From Guptibacillus algicola (GTDB taxonomy: Bacteria; Bacillota; Bacilli; Bacillales; Guptibacillaceae): a DNA stretch of 64,000 bases. This document shows positions 24,890 to 33,321 of the stretch, piece after piece. The stretch covers positions 744,001 to 808,000 of the forward strand of contig NZ_JAIVAF010000003.1 in the NCBI RefSeq assembly GCF_020171805.1, written 5' to 3'. The notes below the pieces were generated by a model. The model was not told the DNA's origin. It saw only the letters and a list, made by a program, of their open reading frames with translations, and searched no databases. A program made the position numbers and the translations under genes. Each line of letters begins with the position of its first letter. Position 1 is the first letter of the stretch.

Positions 24890-25003
24890 GTGATGATTGC
24901 TTACACAAAGAGATTATACAATCTCAAATCGAGGTTGTTTAACATGAATGATGCACTGGCTATTCAAATAGCCGAACGAAAAGGAGGTGTATCGTATGAG
25001 TAA
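24890..25003 (+). CDS. Putative 37-codon upstream reading frame overlapping ctaB
   Basis: GTG at 24890 (then ATG) lies five bases behind the strong site GGGGGAG. The frame runs 37 codons ([17 protein letters not shown], then [20 protein letters not shown]) and stops eight bases inside ctaB, covering the ctaB ribosome site GGAGGTG. Two small hairpins lie within it: GAGATT / AATCTC and GGCTATT / ATAGCC. It may be a leader peptide coupling translation to ctaB, or it may be spurious. I know of no named homologue. Confidence 0.4.
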   Translation: MMIAYTKRLYNLKSRLFNMNDALAIQIAERKGGVSYE

Positions 25004-25937
25004 GACTAGAACTGTTTACGAGGCATCAAGCCGAGTGATGGAGCCAGGTCCTCTTTCAGAAGCAAATCCTTCTGGAACATGGAAAGACTTTTTAACGCTC
25101 ACAAAGCTTGGAATTGTTTTTGATAACTTAATCACAGCATTTACTGGGTTGTGGGTTGCTTCTGTTGCTTCAGGTTTTGATCTGTTCGCGAACCCATTAG
25201 TATTGATTTTAACGATGTTAGGCACCGCGTTTGTGGTTGCAGGGGGTACATCTTTAAATAATTATATTGACCGCGATATCGACCAGGTAATGGCTCGAAC
25301 AAATACTCGTCCTTCTGTAACAGGGAAAATACCTGCTAATCAGGTTTTATTCGTTGGACTTGGATTATCTATATCAGGTTCGATCATGCTTCTCATCGTT
25401 GAACCGATGGCAGCTTTACTCGGACTACTCGGGCTCGTTATTTACGTAGTGCTTTATACTATGTGGACGAAAAGGACAACCTCATTAAATACGGTCGTTG
25501 GATCGTTTTCTGGTGCTTTACCACCACTTATCGGTTGGGCAGCAATCGATCCAAACTTAAGCCCGGTAGCATGGGGAATGTTCCTTATCATGTTCATTTG
25601 GCAACCGCCTCACTTCTTGGCGCTAGCTATGAAGCGGGTTGATGATTATCGTGACGCTGGAATTCCAATGCTTCCTGTAGTTGCAGGATTTCAAATGACT
25701 AAGCGTCAAATCGTATTGTACACTGCTGCGCTTGTACCGGTATCGCTATTACTATATAGCTTCGGTCCAGTTTATATCACAGTAGCATCGATCCTTGGTT
25801 TTGGATGGTTTGCTATTGGAGTAGCAGGTTTCTTTATGAAAGATGATATTAAGTGGGCGCGAATTATGTTCGTTTACTCACTAAATTATATTACGATTCT
25901 GTTTATCGTAATGATTGCAGTGAATATTAACCGATAA
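24996..25937 (+). CDS. ctaB: Protoheme IX farnesyltransferase (heme O synthase)
   Basis: UbiA-family prenyltransferase that adds a farnesyl group to heme B, giving heme O, the substrate of CtaA. 313 residues with about eight to nine membrane helices. The Asp-rich motif [19 protein letters not shown] and the second loop [20 protein letters not shown] with PPLIGW are diagnostic. ATG at 24996 behind AAAGGAGGTG. First main gene of the ctaBCDEF group. Confidence 0.93.
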   Translation: MSKTRTVYEASSRVMEPGPLSEANPSGTWKDFLTLTKLGIVFDNLITAFTGLWVASVASGFDLFANPLVLILTMLGTAFVVAGGTSLNNYIDRDIDQVMARTNTRPSVTGKIPANQVLFVGLGLSISGSIMLLIVEPMAALLGLLGLVIYVVLYTMWTKRTTSLNTVVGSFSGALPPLIGWAAIDPNLSPVAWGMFLIMFIWQPPHFLALAMKRVDDYRDAGIPMLPVVAGFQMTKRQIVLYTAALVPVSLLLYSFGPVYITVASILGFGWFAIGVAGFFMKDDIKWARIMFVYSLNYITILFIVMIAVNINR

Positions 25938-25958
25938 AGGTTATAAAAAGTATGGTCA

Positions 25959-25990
25959 GACAAAGCGGGAAGTTTTTATCCCGCCTTGTC
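25959..25990 (+). promoter_or_regulatory. Hairpin between ctaB and ctaC
   Basis: 12-position stem GACAAAGCGGGA / TCCCGCCTTGTC with one A-C mismatch and an 8-nt loop. No proper T run follows (TTCCTAT), so it is more likely an mRNA-processing or stability element, or a partial attenuator that sets ctaC-F apart from ctaB, than a full terminator. Confidence 0.6.
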
Positions 25991-26039
25991 TTCCTATAAT
26001 TCAATTTGAGCAAAAGCTATTAAGAAAGTGAGGTTTAAG

Positions 26040-27071
26040 GTGCAAATGAAACGTTGGAAAAATGTTTGGCGTTTTTTACCACTGTTATCGGTAATTGCGT
26101 TAACGCTTACGGGCTGCGGTAATGAGCAGTTAACCACTTTGCTCCCTAAAGGGGAAGGGGCGGAAATGCAATTTAATCTCATGATGTTGAGTCTTTACGT
26201 CATGATTGGTGTTTTCGTTGTAGTAGCACTTATTTATACGATTGTGCTCGTTCGCTTCAGAAGACGTGGTGAAGACGACAATGAGATTCCAGAGCAAACA
26301 GAAGGTAACGTCGTTCTTGAGATTTTATGGACAACTGTCCCAATTATTTTACTTTTGATCCTAGCTGTTCCAACAGTAATGGCTACGTTTGCATTGGATG
26401 AAGGAACGGATAGCCCTCCAGAAGATGCACTTGTGATCAAAGTTACAGCACACCAATATTGGTGGGAGTTTGAATATCCAGATCTTGAAATTAAGACTTC
26501 TCAGGATTTGTATATGCCTACCGGGGAAAGAGTTTATTTTGAACTCGCTTCCAAAGACGTGCTCCATTCATTCTGGGTACCTACTCTCGGAGGTAAAATG
26601 GATACCAACACAGGTACTGTTAACAAGATGTGGCTAAATGCTAATGAACCTGGTACATATTTTGGTAAGTGTGCTGAGCTGTGTGGACCATCCCACGCAT
26701 TGATGGACTTTAAAGTTATCGCTCAAGAAAGAGATGATTTCGATGCATGGGCAGAGAAGATGCAAAATGCTTCGTCTCAAGCAGCTACTGATCAGGCTCA
26801 ACAAGGTGAAGAACTCTTCGCGAAAAGCTGTATCGGCTGTCACGCAGTCGGCGGTGAAGGCGGCAATACTGGTCCAAACTTAACAAACTTTGGCGACCGT
26901 GAAATGGTTGCGGGTATTCTTGAACATACAGATGAGAACATCAAAGGCTGGATTGCTAATCCCGGTGAATACAAGCCTGGTAACAACATGCCAGCATTTG
27001 GCGATCAGCTAAATGACGAAGAGCTTGACGCTCTTGTTGAATATCTCAATGGGTTAAAGGTTGAAGAATAG
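26040..27071 (+). CDS. ctaC: Cytochrome caa3 oxidase subunit II with fused cytochrome c
   Basis: 343 residues. Lipoprotein-type signal with LTLTGCG, two membrane helices (roughly 45-70 and 90-115), a CuA domain (HSFWVPTLGGKMD, then CAELCGPSHALM carrying the copper ligands) and a C-terminal cytochrome c domain with the heme site CIGCH and the Met-ligand region NNMPAFGD. The fused cytochrome marks it as caa3 type. GTG at 26040 lies seven bases behind GTGAGG; an ATG two codons on is possible. Confidence 0.93.
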   Translation: MQMKRWKNVWRFLPLLSVIALTLTGCGNEQLTTLLPKGEGAEMQFNLMMLSLYVMIGVFVVVALIYTIVLVRFRRRGEDDNEIPEQTEGNVVLEILWTTVPIILLLILAVPTVMATFALDEGTDSPPEDALVIKVTAHQYWWEFEYPDLEIKTSQDLYMPTGERVYFELASKDVLHSFWVPTLGGKMDTNTGTVNKMWLNANEPGTYFGKCAELCGPSHALMDFKVIAQERDDFDAWAEKMQNASSQAATDQAQQGEELFAKSCIGCHAVGGEGGNTGPNLTNFGDREMVAGILEHTDENIKGWIANPGEYKPGNNMPAFGDQLNDEELDALVEYLNGLKVEE

Positions 27072-27097
27072 TCAACGGAAATAAGGAGGTTTAATTC

Positions 27098-28930
27098 GTG
27101 TCAGATTATAAAAAGAAAAATCCTGTCTGGGATTGGCTAACTACCGTTGACCACAAAAAAATCGGGATTCTCTATCTCGTTTCCGGGGCATTCTTCTTTC
27201 TCCTCGGTGGTCTAGAAGCAATCCTACTACGGGTGCAGTTGCTTTATCCTGAATTTGACTTCGTAGGCGCTGCCACATTTAATCAGTTGCTTACGATGCA
27301 CGGTACAACAATGATATTCTTAGCGGCGATGCCGCTGATCTTTGGGTTTATGAATGCGATTATTCCACTCCAAATAGGAGCACGGGATGTTGCCTTTCCA
27401 TTTATAAACTCACTTGGCTTCTGGCTGTTCTCTGCCGGAGGAATTCTACTTAACCTTGGTTGGTTTATGGGTGGAGCTCCTGACGCGGGTTGGACAGGAT
27501 ATGCACCATTATCAACCACAAGTCCTGGTAACGGAGTAGACTTTTATGTATTAGGACTACAGATTTCTGGTATCGGTACGTTGATTGGTGGTATTAACTT
27601 CCTAGTAACCATCATCAACATGCGCGCTCCGGGAATGACATTTATGCGTATGCCGTTATTTACATGGTCAAGCTTTATTACATCAGGTCTTATTCTATTC
27701 GCTTTCCCTGCACTTACAATCGGTCTTGCACTACTTATGTTCGATCGCTTGTTCGGTACTCAGTTCTTCGCAGCTGAAGCAGGGGGTAACCCGATTATTT
27801 ATGAACATCTTTTCTGGATTTTCGGGCACCCAGAAGTTTATATTCTAGTACTACCGGCATTCGGTATGTTCTCTGAAATTATTGCAACATTTTCTCGTAA
27901 GCGCCTTTTCGGTTATTCCGCGATGGTATTTGCGACAGCACTAATCGGATTTTTAGGATTCATGGTTTGGGTTCACCACATGTTCACTGTTGGACTTGGA
28001 CCGATTGCAAACTCAATTTTCGCCGTTGCAACGATGCTAATCGCCGTTCCAACTGGTGTTAAGATCTTTAACTGGTTATTCACAATGTGGGGAGGAAAAG
28101 TAAGCTTCCCAACAGCAAACCTTTTTGCAGTTGGCTTTATTCCTTCTTTCGTACTTGGTGGTATGACTGGGGTAATGCTAAGTGTTCCACCGGCTGACTA
28201 CCAGTACCATGACAGCTACTTCGTAGTCGCTCACTTCCACTACGTTATCGTAGGGGGCGTAGTCTTTGGTCTTTTCGCAGGATTCTACTACTGGTGGCCG
28301 AAGATTTTCGGTACAGTTTTAAATGAATTCCTAGGAAAACTTCATTTCTGGTTATTCTTTATTGGATTCCATTTAACATTCTTCCCAATGCACTTCTTGG
28401 GTCTTATGGGAATGCCACGTCGAGTTTACACATATCTATCAGGACAAAGTCTTGATGAAGCGAACTTTGCGGCAACCATAGGGGCATTCCTGATGGGAAT
28501 CGCAACGATCGTAATGGTTTGGAACATTATCCAAACTGCTGTAAAAGGGAAAAAAGCAGGAAACGATCCATGGGATGGAAGAACGCTCGAATGGGCTATC
28601 TCTTCACCGGCTCCTGAATACAACTTTGCTCAAACGCCACTTATACGAGGCCTTGATGCTTGGTGGTTAGAGAAACGTGCTGGTAATAAAGTGATGGTCC
28701 CTGCAGAACCATTGGATGATATCCATATGCCTGATGCGTCCATACTTCCATTTGTGATGTCACTAGGACTATTCATCGCTGGTTTAGCTGCAATCTATTC
28801 AATGTGGATAATTGCAATCGGTGGACTTGTACTTACTGTAGTAGGTATGGTTCTAAGATCAGTTATCGACTACCATGGTTATCACATACACAAAGAAGAT
28901 CTGCCTGCTGAAGGGGGGAAAGGCAAATGA
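27098..28930 (+). CDS. ctaD: Cytochrome caa3 oxidase subunit I
   Basis: Catalytic subunit holding heme a and the heme a3-CuB site, which reduces O2 to water and pumps protons. 610 residues, with 12-14 membrane helices. Seen are TMHGTTMIF (heme a His), IFGHPEVYILVLP (CuB His, the His-Tyr region), WVHHMFTVG (CuB His pair) and HFHYVIVGG (heme ligands). GTG start behind ATAAGGAGGTT. Overlaps ctaE by 4 bp. Confidence 0.95.
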   Translation: MSDYKKKNPVWDWLTTVDHKKIGILYLVSGAFFFLLGGLEAILLRVQLLYPEFDFVGAATFNQLLTMHGTTMIFLAAMPLIFGFMNAIIPLQIGARDVAFPFINSLGFWLFSAGGILLNLGWFMGGAPDAGWTGYAPLSTTSPGNGVDFYVLGLQISGIGTLIGGINFLVTIINMRAPGMTFMRMPLFTWSSFITSGLILFAFPALTIGLALLMFDRLFGTQFFAAEAGGNPIIYEHLFWIFGHPEVYILVLPAFGMFSEIIATFSRKRLFGYSAMVFATALIGFLGFMVWVHHMFTVGLGPIANSIFAVATMLIAVPTGVKIFNWLFTMWGGKVSFPTANLFAVGFIPSFVLGGMTGVMLSVPPADYQYHDSYFVVAHFHYVIVGGVVFGLFAGFYYWWPKIFGTVLNEFLGKLHFWLFFIGFHLTFFPMHFLGLMGMPRRVYTYLSGQSLDEANFAATIGAFLMGIATIVMVWNIIQTAVKGKKAGNDPWDGRTLEWAISSPAPEYNFAQTPLIRGLDAWWLEKRAGNKVMVPAEPLDDIHMPDASILPFVMSLGLFIAGLAAIYSMWIIAIGGLVLTVVGMVLRSVIDYHGYHIHKEDLPAEGGKGK

Positions 28931-29544
28931 GTGCTAAAGAAACAATGAGCAAATTGCCTGCCAATCCAGAACGGGCGACACTTGATGGTAAAAATAAATT
29001 TCTTGGCTTCTGGTTTTTCCTTGGAGGCGAAACAGTGCTTTTCGCCTCGCTTTTTGGGGTATACTTAGGACTAAGGAACTCAACGAACGGTGGAGTGACA
29101 TCAAACGAATTATTTGAGCTTCCACTCGTATTTATTGCCACAATGATTCTACTTACAAGTAGTTTAACGTCCGTATTCGCAACGATGGCGCTAAAGACAA
29201 ATCATTTTAAGCGAATGATTGGTTGGTTTGTCGTAACAGCTATTCTTGGTTTAGGATTCCTTGGATTAGAGATTTATGAATTTAACCACTATGTACACGA
29301 ATATGGGCATACTATGCAAAGTAGTGCTTGGGGCTCAGCGTTCTATACGCTAGTTGGAACACACGGTGCCCACGTAACTGCTGGTATCGTTTGGATAGCT
29401 CTATTGATCTTCCGTAACATGCGTCGTGGAATGGACCTTTACACTGCACCTAAGTTTTATCTATTTGCATTGTATTGGCACTTTATCGACGTTGTGTGGA
29501 TCTTTATCTTCACAGTCGTTTACTTAATGGGAAAGGTGGGTTAA
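28927..29544 (+). CDS. ctaE: Cytochrome caa3 oxidase subunit III
   Basis: 205 residues with five membrane helices, the short Gram-positive form. Family marks are KFLGFWFFLGGETVLFASLF, SSAWGSAFYTLVGTHGAHVT and YWHFIDVVWIFIF. It stabilises subunit I. ATGA overlap with ctaD and a 4-bp gap to ctaF, so translation is coupled. Confidence 0.94.
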   Translation: MSAKETMSKLPANPERATLDGKNKFLGFWFFLGGETVLFASLFGVYLGLRNSTNGGVTSNELFELPLVFIATMILLTSSLTSVFATMALKTNHFKRMIGWFVVTAILGLGFLGLEIYEFNHYVHEYGHTMQSSAWGSAFYTLVGTHGAHVTAGIVWIALLIFRNMRRGMDLYTAPKFYLFALYWHFIDVVWIFIFTVVYLMGKVG

Positions 29545-29548
29545 GTCA

Positions 29549-29893
29549 ATGAGTACTCATGAAAGCACTGAACACGTTTCAGAACACGATCAGAGTCACC
29601 TTGATATTCACCATAAGATTGCTCATGAAAAGGAATTTAAACAGCAAATCGTATCGTTCGTCATGATGATTTTCATCACCATGCTTGCGTTCGTTGCTGT
29701 TGCGAGTGACGCGATTTCAGATGGATTTACAGTAATTTTCATTATGATTCTCGCTGGGATCCAATTAGTATTCCAACTTTATATGTTCATGCACTTAAGC
29801 CACAAAGGGCATCAGTACCCAGCATGGGGAATGTTCTTCGGAATATTCGTCGCAGGTACAGCAATTGTAGCGCTTATGGGAATGATCTGGTAA
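29549..29893 (+). CDS. ctaF: Cytochrome caa3 oxidase subunit IV
   Basis: 114 residues. His-rich cytoplasmic N-terminus followed by three membrane helices. LVFQLYMFMHLSHKG is characteristic of bacterial subunit IVB. Last gene of the oxidase group here. B. subtilis has ctaG directly afterwards; none is present in this window. Confidence 0.92.
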   Translation: MSTHESTEHVSEHDQSHLDIHHKIAHEKEFKQQIVSFVMMIFITMLAFVAVASDAISDGFTVIFIMILAGIQLVFQLYMFMHLSHKGHQYPAWGMFFGIFVAGTAIVALMGMIW

Positions 29894-29899
29894 ACAAAG

Positions 29900-29936
29900 A
29901 AAAGAAGTTGCTCTTCATGAGCAGCTTCTTTTTTTG
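29900..29936 (+). terminator. Terminator after ctaF
   Basis: Stem AAAGAAGTTGCTC / GAGCAGCTTCTTT with a single mismatch, loop TTCAT, seven or more T. Confidence 0.9.
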
Positions 29937-29943
29937 CATAATA

Positions 29944-29972
29944 AAAAAACGCGGGAGCACCCCGCGTTTTTA
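29944..29972 (-). terminator. Terminator of the AI-2E-family permease gene
   Basis: Stem AAAACGCGGG / CCCGCGTTTT, loop of 5, T run on the minus strand. Confidence 0.9.
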
Positions 29973-31028
29973 TAATTTGAAATTGATTTTGATGAGACCA
30001 GCTTCTCTAGCAGAGTTAAATGCGATGAGAATGATTGGTCCAATAATAAAGCCCATGATGCCAAGAAGCTTAAGACCTATATACATCGATATTAGAGTAG
30101 ATAAGGGGGATAGACCAATATGTTGTCCCATGACCTTAGGTTCGACTGTACGACGTATAACAAGGAGAACGACGGCAAGGATCGCTAATTGACTGCCCAT
30201 CGAAATATCACCTGAAATAAGGTAGTACAACGCCCATGGACCTAAGATTACAATCGATCCAATAATAGGGATAAAGTCGATTAGCCAGATGATGAATGCC
30301 ATCAGAAGAGCAACCTTTGGTGCAATCATTAAAAGTCCGATTAAACTTACTACGAAAATAATAATACTCACTAAAAATTGAGCTTTAAAAAAGCCAAAAA
30401 TCACATAAGACAAACGGCCTGTCATAAATTGAACTTTTTCTGCAGTTTGCTCAGAGAGGTATGAATATGCTTGTCTTTTTAGTCTTGGTAGTTCCATTAA
30501 AAATAAAAACAAAGCAATGAGATAGACAAGGATACTTACGAGATAGTTAGGTATTTCAGTTACGAAGATCGTAATGATTTTAAGATAATCGATACTGCTG
30601 ATTTTTACTTTTAAGTTTTCGAGAAATTGTTCAATTTGATAAGTGAATTCTTGAACAAACTCGGGTGGAAAACTTTTTGATACGCTATACATGTTTGCTT
30701 CGATGCTCTCCCACATGTGAGTGATATTTTGTATGTACATAGGGGAGTTTTCAACGATCTCAATACCTTCTGTCACGACTTTTGTGATCAGGAAGTAACT
30801 CATAAGCGATATCAAAATCACGAACAGAGTAAAAACAATCGTAACTGGGAGATACCTCTTTAGTTTTGTTCGTTGCTTAATTAAGCGAACGGCTGGATCT
30901 AAAGCAAGTGCTGTAAAGAATGCTAGTAGTAAAGGAATCGATACAGGCAAGATCCAGAACGTAAATAAAGCAGCGATTGCAATAAATAATAAAATGAATA
31001 AGAAGCGTTTTGAGAGGAACTTTGGCAA
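29970..31028 (-). CDS. AI-2E transporter family membrane protein
   Basis: 352 residues, seven to eight membrane helices. The C-terminal signature WLIDFIPIIGSIVILGPWALYY followed by GPIILIAFNSA is that of the AI-2E (UPF0118) family, to which YtvI-type sporulation proteins, PerM and sodium/proton exporters also belong. Transport substrate unknown. TTG at 31028 is chosen: GAAAGGAG lies seven bases upstream, while the in-frame ATG nine codons earlier has no site. It occupies the place after ctaF where ctaG might be expected, reversed. Confidence 0.8.
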   Translation of the reverse strand: MPKFLSKRFLFILLFIAIAALFTFWILPVSIPLLLAFFTALALDPAVRLIKQRTKLKRYLPVTIVFTLFVILISLMSYFLITKVVTEGIEIVENSPMYIQNITHMWESIEANMYSVSKSFPPEFVQEFTYQIEQFLENLKVKISSIDYLKIITIFVTEIPNYLVSILVYLIALFLFLMELPRLKRQAYSYLSEQTAEKVQFMTGRLSYVIFGFFKAQFLVSIIIFVVSLIGLLMIAPKVALLMAFIIWLIDFIPIIGSIVILGPWALYYLISGDISMGSQLAILAVVLLVIRRTVEPKVMGQHIGLSPLSTLISMYIGLKLLGIMGFIIGPIILIAFNSAREAGLIKINFKL

Positions 31029-31183
31029 TCTTGTTCTCCTTTCTAGACCTACCATCTTACTTTATTATAGTATGTAAGGGTTCCTTTTACCAGTAAGAGG
31101 TATGAATTTTCATAGAGCATATTTTGATTTGTAGTCCTCATATAAATAGATAAGAGAAGAATACAAAGGGGGAAGTTTTCAAC

Positions 31184-31546
31184 ATGAAGAAACCCAGTTT
31201 GTACGGAACCCTCTCTATTTCCGAAACAGTCTTCGATTTCATCCTTGATGTAGTGGTATCTGAAATGGAAGGGATTGAACAAATTCAATCAAATGTAAAG
31301 CGTACGTTGAAACGTATTGTTGGTAAACGAAAATCGATGTATTCTGATGAAACGTTTGATGAGAATGAAGGGTTGACTCTCGGTGTTGAGATAGGAATCA
31401 AGTATGGGGAGTGTATTCCGCTAGTTTGTTATACTCTTCAAGAAAAAATTAAGCAAGAAGTCGAAATGATGACTGGCTTCCAAGTGAATGAAATTAATAT
31501 TGTTGTGTCGACTCTCATTATGGAAGAAGAACAAGAAAGTATATAA
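31184..31546 (+). CDS. Asp23/Gls24 family protein
   Basis: 120 residues. Opening YGTLSISETVFDFILDVVVSE (broken here into its beta strand and helix) and the C-terminal half LTLGVEIGIKYGECIPLVC with EVEMMTGFQVNEINIVV follow the Asp23/Gls24 (DUF322) pattern seen in YqhY, YloU and AmaP-associated proteins. Usually cytoplasmic, membrane-peripheral; YqhY is linked to acetyl-CoA carboxylase control. Position corresponds to B. subtilis ylbA, but I have not confirmed homology. ATG behind AAGGGGGAAG. Confidence 0.75.
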   Translation: MKKPSLYGTLSISETVFDFILDVVVSEMEGIEQIQSNVKRTLKRIVGKRKSMYSDETFDENEGLTLGVEIGIKYGECIPLVCYTLQEKIKQEVEMMTGFQVNEINIVVSTLIMEEEQESI

Positions 31547-31548
31547 AA

Positions 31549-31608
31549 AACCCCCCTTTCAAATACTGAGCTCTTGGAGCTAGTATATGATGAGGGGGGT
31601 GCTTTTTT
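31549..31608. terminator. Long-loop terminator
   Basis: Outer stem ACCCCCC / GGGGGGT with a nested inner pairing ATACT / AGTAT around GAGCTC. T6 follows on the plus strand and A6 precedes, so it can work both ways. Confidence 0.8.
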
Positions 31609-32242
31609 ATTTTGAGATAAACATCTGTGTCCAATAGTGCCCGTAAGAGCCGCCTGAAACATAACCTACACCGATGTGGGTGTATCCTTTATTTAAGATG
31701 TTTTTGCGGTGGCCTTCACTGTTCATCCACGCATTAACGACTTCTTGTGGAGTCGATTGTCCAGCAGCAATATTTTCACCTGCACTTCGATAAGAGACAC
31801 CGAAGTTCTTTAACATTTGAAATGGTGAACCATATGTTGGTGACGTATGGGAGAAGTAATTTTTATCTCTCATATCTGCTGATTTATATCTAGCTACTCG
31901 TGCAACTTCCCAGTCCCATTTTAAAGGTGCTAAGCCATACTTAGAACGCTCCTGATTTGTTAAGTCCATCACTTGTTGCCCAACATCTTTCGATTCGTTG
32001 ATCGATGGATTTCCAGTTGGAATATTTACTCTGTCACCTGGGTAAATAAGATCAGGGTTTTCAAAGTGTGGGTTAGCATTAATAATTTCACTCAAACCAA
32101 TTTTGTAGCGAACTGAGATCTTCCAAAGTGTATCACCAGATTTAACCGTGTATGTAGTTTGACCAAAGGCCGTATCTGGTGTGAAAATCCCAGCAGCTAG
32201 GAAGAGTACGAGAAACACAGCTACTGATACATATCGTTTCAT
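31607..32242 (-). CDS. Secreted LysM-CAP domain protein
   Basis: 211 residues. Signal peptide about 1-26, one LysM domain (TYTVKSGDTLWKISVRY, later PDLIYPGDRVNIP) that binds peptidoglycan or chitin-like glycans, then a CAP/SCP domain (LTNQERSKYGLAPLKWD, YFSHTSPTYG, GENIAAGQ, GHRKNILN). This is the architecture of YkwD-type and SafA-adjacent spore or wall proteins; enzymatic activity is uncertain. ATG at 32242 behind AAAGGAGATG. Leftward, with a shared terminator at its 3' end. Confidence 0.85.
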   Translation of the reverse strand: MKRYVSVAVFLVLFLAAGIFTPDTAFGQTTYTVKSGDTLWKISVRYKIGLSEIINANPHFENPDLIYPGDRVNIPTGNPSINESKDVGQQVMDLTNQERSKYGLAPLKWDWEVARVARYKSADMRDKNYFSHTSPTYGSPFQMLKNFGVSYRSAGENIAAGQSTPQEVVNAWMNSEGHRKNILNKGYTHIGVGYVSGGSYGHYWTQMFISK

Positions 32243-32362
32243 AATGTCATCTCCTTTCAATAGGTAGTGTGACCAGAATTAGGATAAATACCACAGATTA
32301 TCACTAACTTTTTGAAAAAAATATTAAATGTACAAATACTATGGAGAGACTAATAAAGAATC

Positions 32363-32371
32363 TGGTATAAT
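32363..32371 (+). promoter_or_regulatory. Extended -10 promoter of the YugN-CBS gene
   Basis: TGGTATAAT is a perfect extended -10; no good -35 (GGAGAG at 17 bp). Gives an 85-90 nt leader. Confidence 0.55.
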
Positions 32372-32464
32372 GCTTAGAGCTAGTAAACGTTGCACCAACA
32401 CAGTCCGTTATACTATTATTAGAGTGTGGAAGGGTTGCGAACTATTAAAGGAGGCAAATATATA

Positions 32465-33199
32465 ATGAAATTCGATAACACAGGACTTGAGTCCACTATC
32501 GTTCAGTTTTCCATTTTAGACCACATCATGCATGAAAACGGTTTAGTTCTTGCAGGACAGTGGGATTATGAACGAGTTACATACGATTATAAATTCGAAG
32601 ATATGACAAACGGAGACGTTTATTATCTTAGAGTACCTGGAGTAGCTGTTGAGGGCGAAGTAGAGTCTGCTCATGCGATTATTAAGCTTGGGAAGCCTTA
32701 CCTAGGAAAGCACTACTATCCTCATGGTGTAGAGTATGATGAAGAATTCCCCAAAAACATTTTGAACACATGCTACAAGAAACTCGATATGGTTCGTGAT
32801 GAGCTAGGTTCTGCTCTTCAGAAAAGCATGGTATCCGTAGCGGAGGTTGCAAAGCATGTTACAGCATGTAAGCGTGAAGATAGCATGAATGAAGCAGCGT
32901 CTATCATGAAGAATGAACACGTTACGATCGTTCCAGTGTTAGACGATAGTGATCGCTTAATTGGAATTGTGACAGACCGTGCAATTGCAGTGAGTGGCAT
33001 TGCGGATAAAGAGGGAAGCTCATCTAAGATTGAAGATGTAATGGAAAACCCTCCTATGACGCTTACACCAGAAATGAAGCCTGAGGAAGCTGCGAAAATC
33101 ATGAATGATCATCGTCTAACTGAACTACCAGTTGTTGAAGATGAGAAATTTATTGGAATCGTATCGTACTTTAATCTTAAAGAATACATTAACTCATAA
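32465..33199 (+). CDS. YugN-like domain fused to a CBS-domain pair
   Basis: 244 residues. Residues 1 to about 115 match the YugN-like family: FDNTGLESTIVQFSILDHIM, GQWDYERVTYDYKFED, YLRVPGVAVEGEVES, GKHYYPHGVEYDEEFP. Residues about 125-244 are two CBS motifs (ASIMKNEHVTIVPVLDD followed by IGIVTDRAIA; then AAKIMNDHRLTELPVVED followed by IGIVSYFNLKEYI), which bind adenosyl nucleotides. In B. subtilis the CBS pair here is the stand-alone ylbB, as I recall. ATG at 32465 behind AAAGGAGG. No internal ribosome site precedes the CBS part. Confidence 0.82.
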   Translation: MKFDNTGLESTIVQFSILDHIMHENGLVLAGQWDYERVTYDYKFEDMTNGDVYYLRVPGVAVEGEVESAHAIIKLGKPYLGKHYYPHGVEYDEEFPKNILNTCYKKLDMVRDELGSALQKSMVSVAEVAKHVTACKREDSMNEAASIMKNEHVTIVPVLDDSDRLIGIVTDRAIAVSGIADKEGSSSKIEDVMENPPMTLTPEMKPEEAAKIMNDHRLTELPVVEDEKFIGIVSYFNLKEYINS

Positions 33200-33206
33200 G
33201 CAGTTA

Positions 33207-33236
33207 GGAAGAGCCAGAGATGGCTCTTCTTTTTCG
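33207..33236 (+). terminator. Terminator after the YugN-CBS gene
   Basis: Stem AGGAAGAGCCA / TGGCTCTTCTT, loop GAGA, T run. Confidence 0.9.
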
Positions 33237-33321
33237 TTTAAGGGAAGCGACGGAATGCATTAACATTGCGAAACAGACGCCATTTGATGCATAATGATTA
33301 CAATATATTGGAGGCGGTACG

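Noticed and set aside
24700-24990. Riboswitch or T-box in the ctaA-ctaB gap
   Set aside because: I could not find conserved riboswitch or T-box blocks; only short hairpins and one palindrome.
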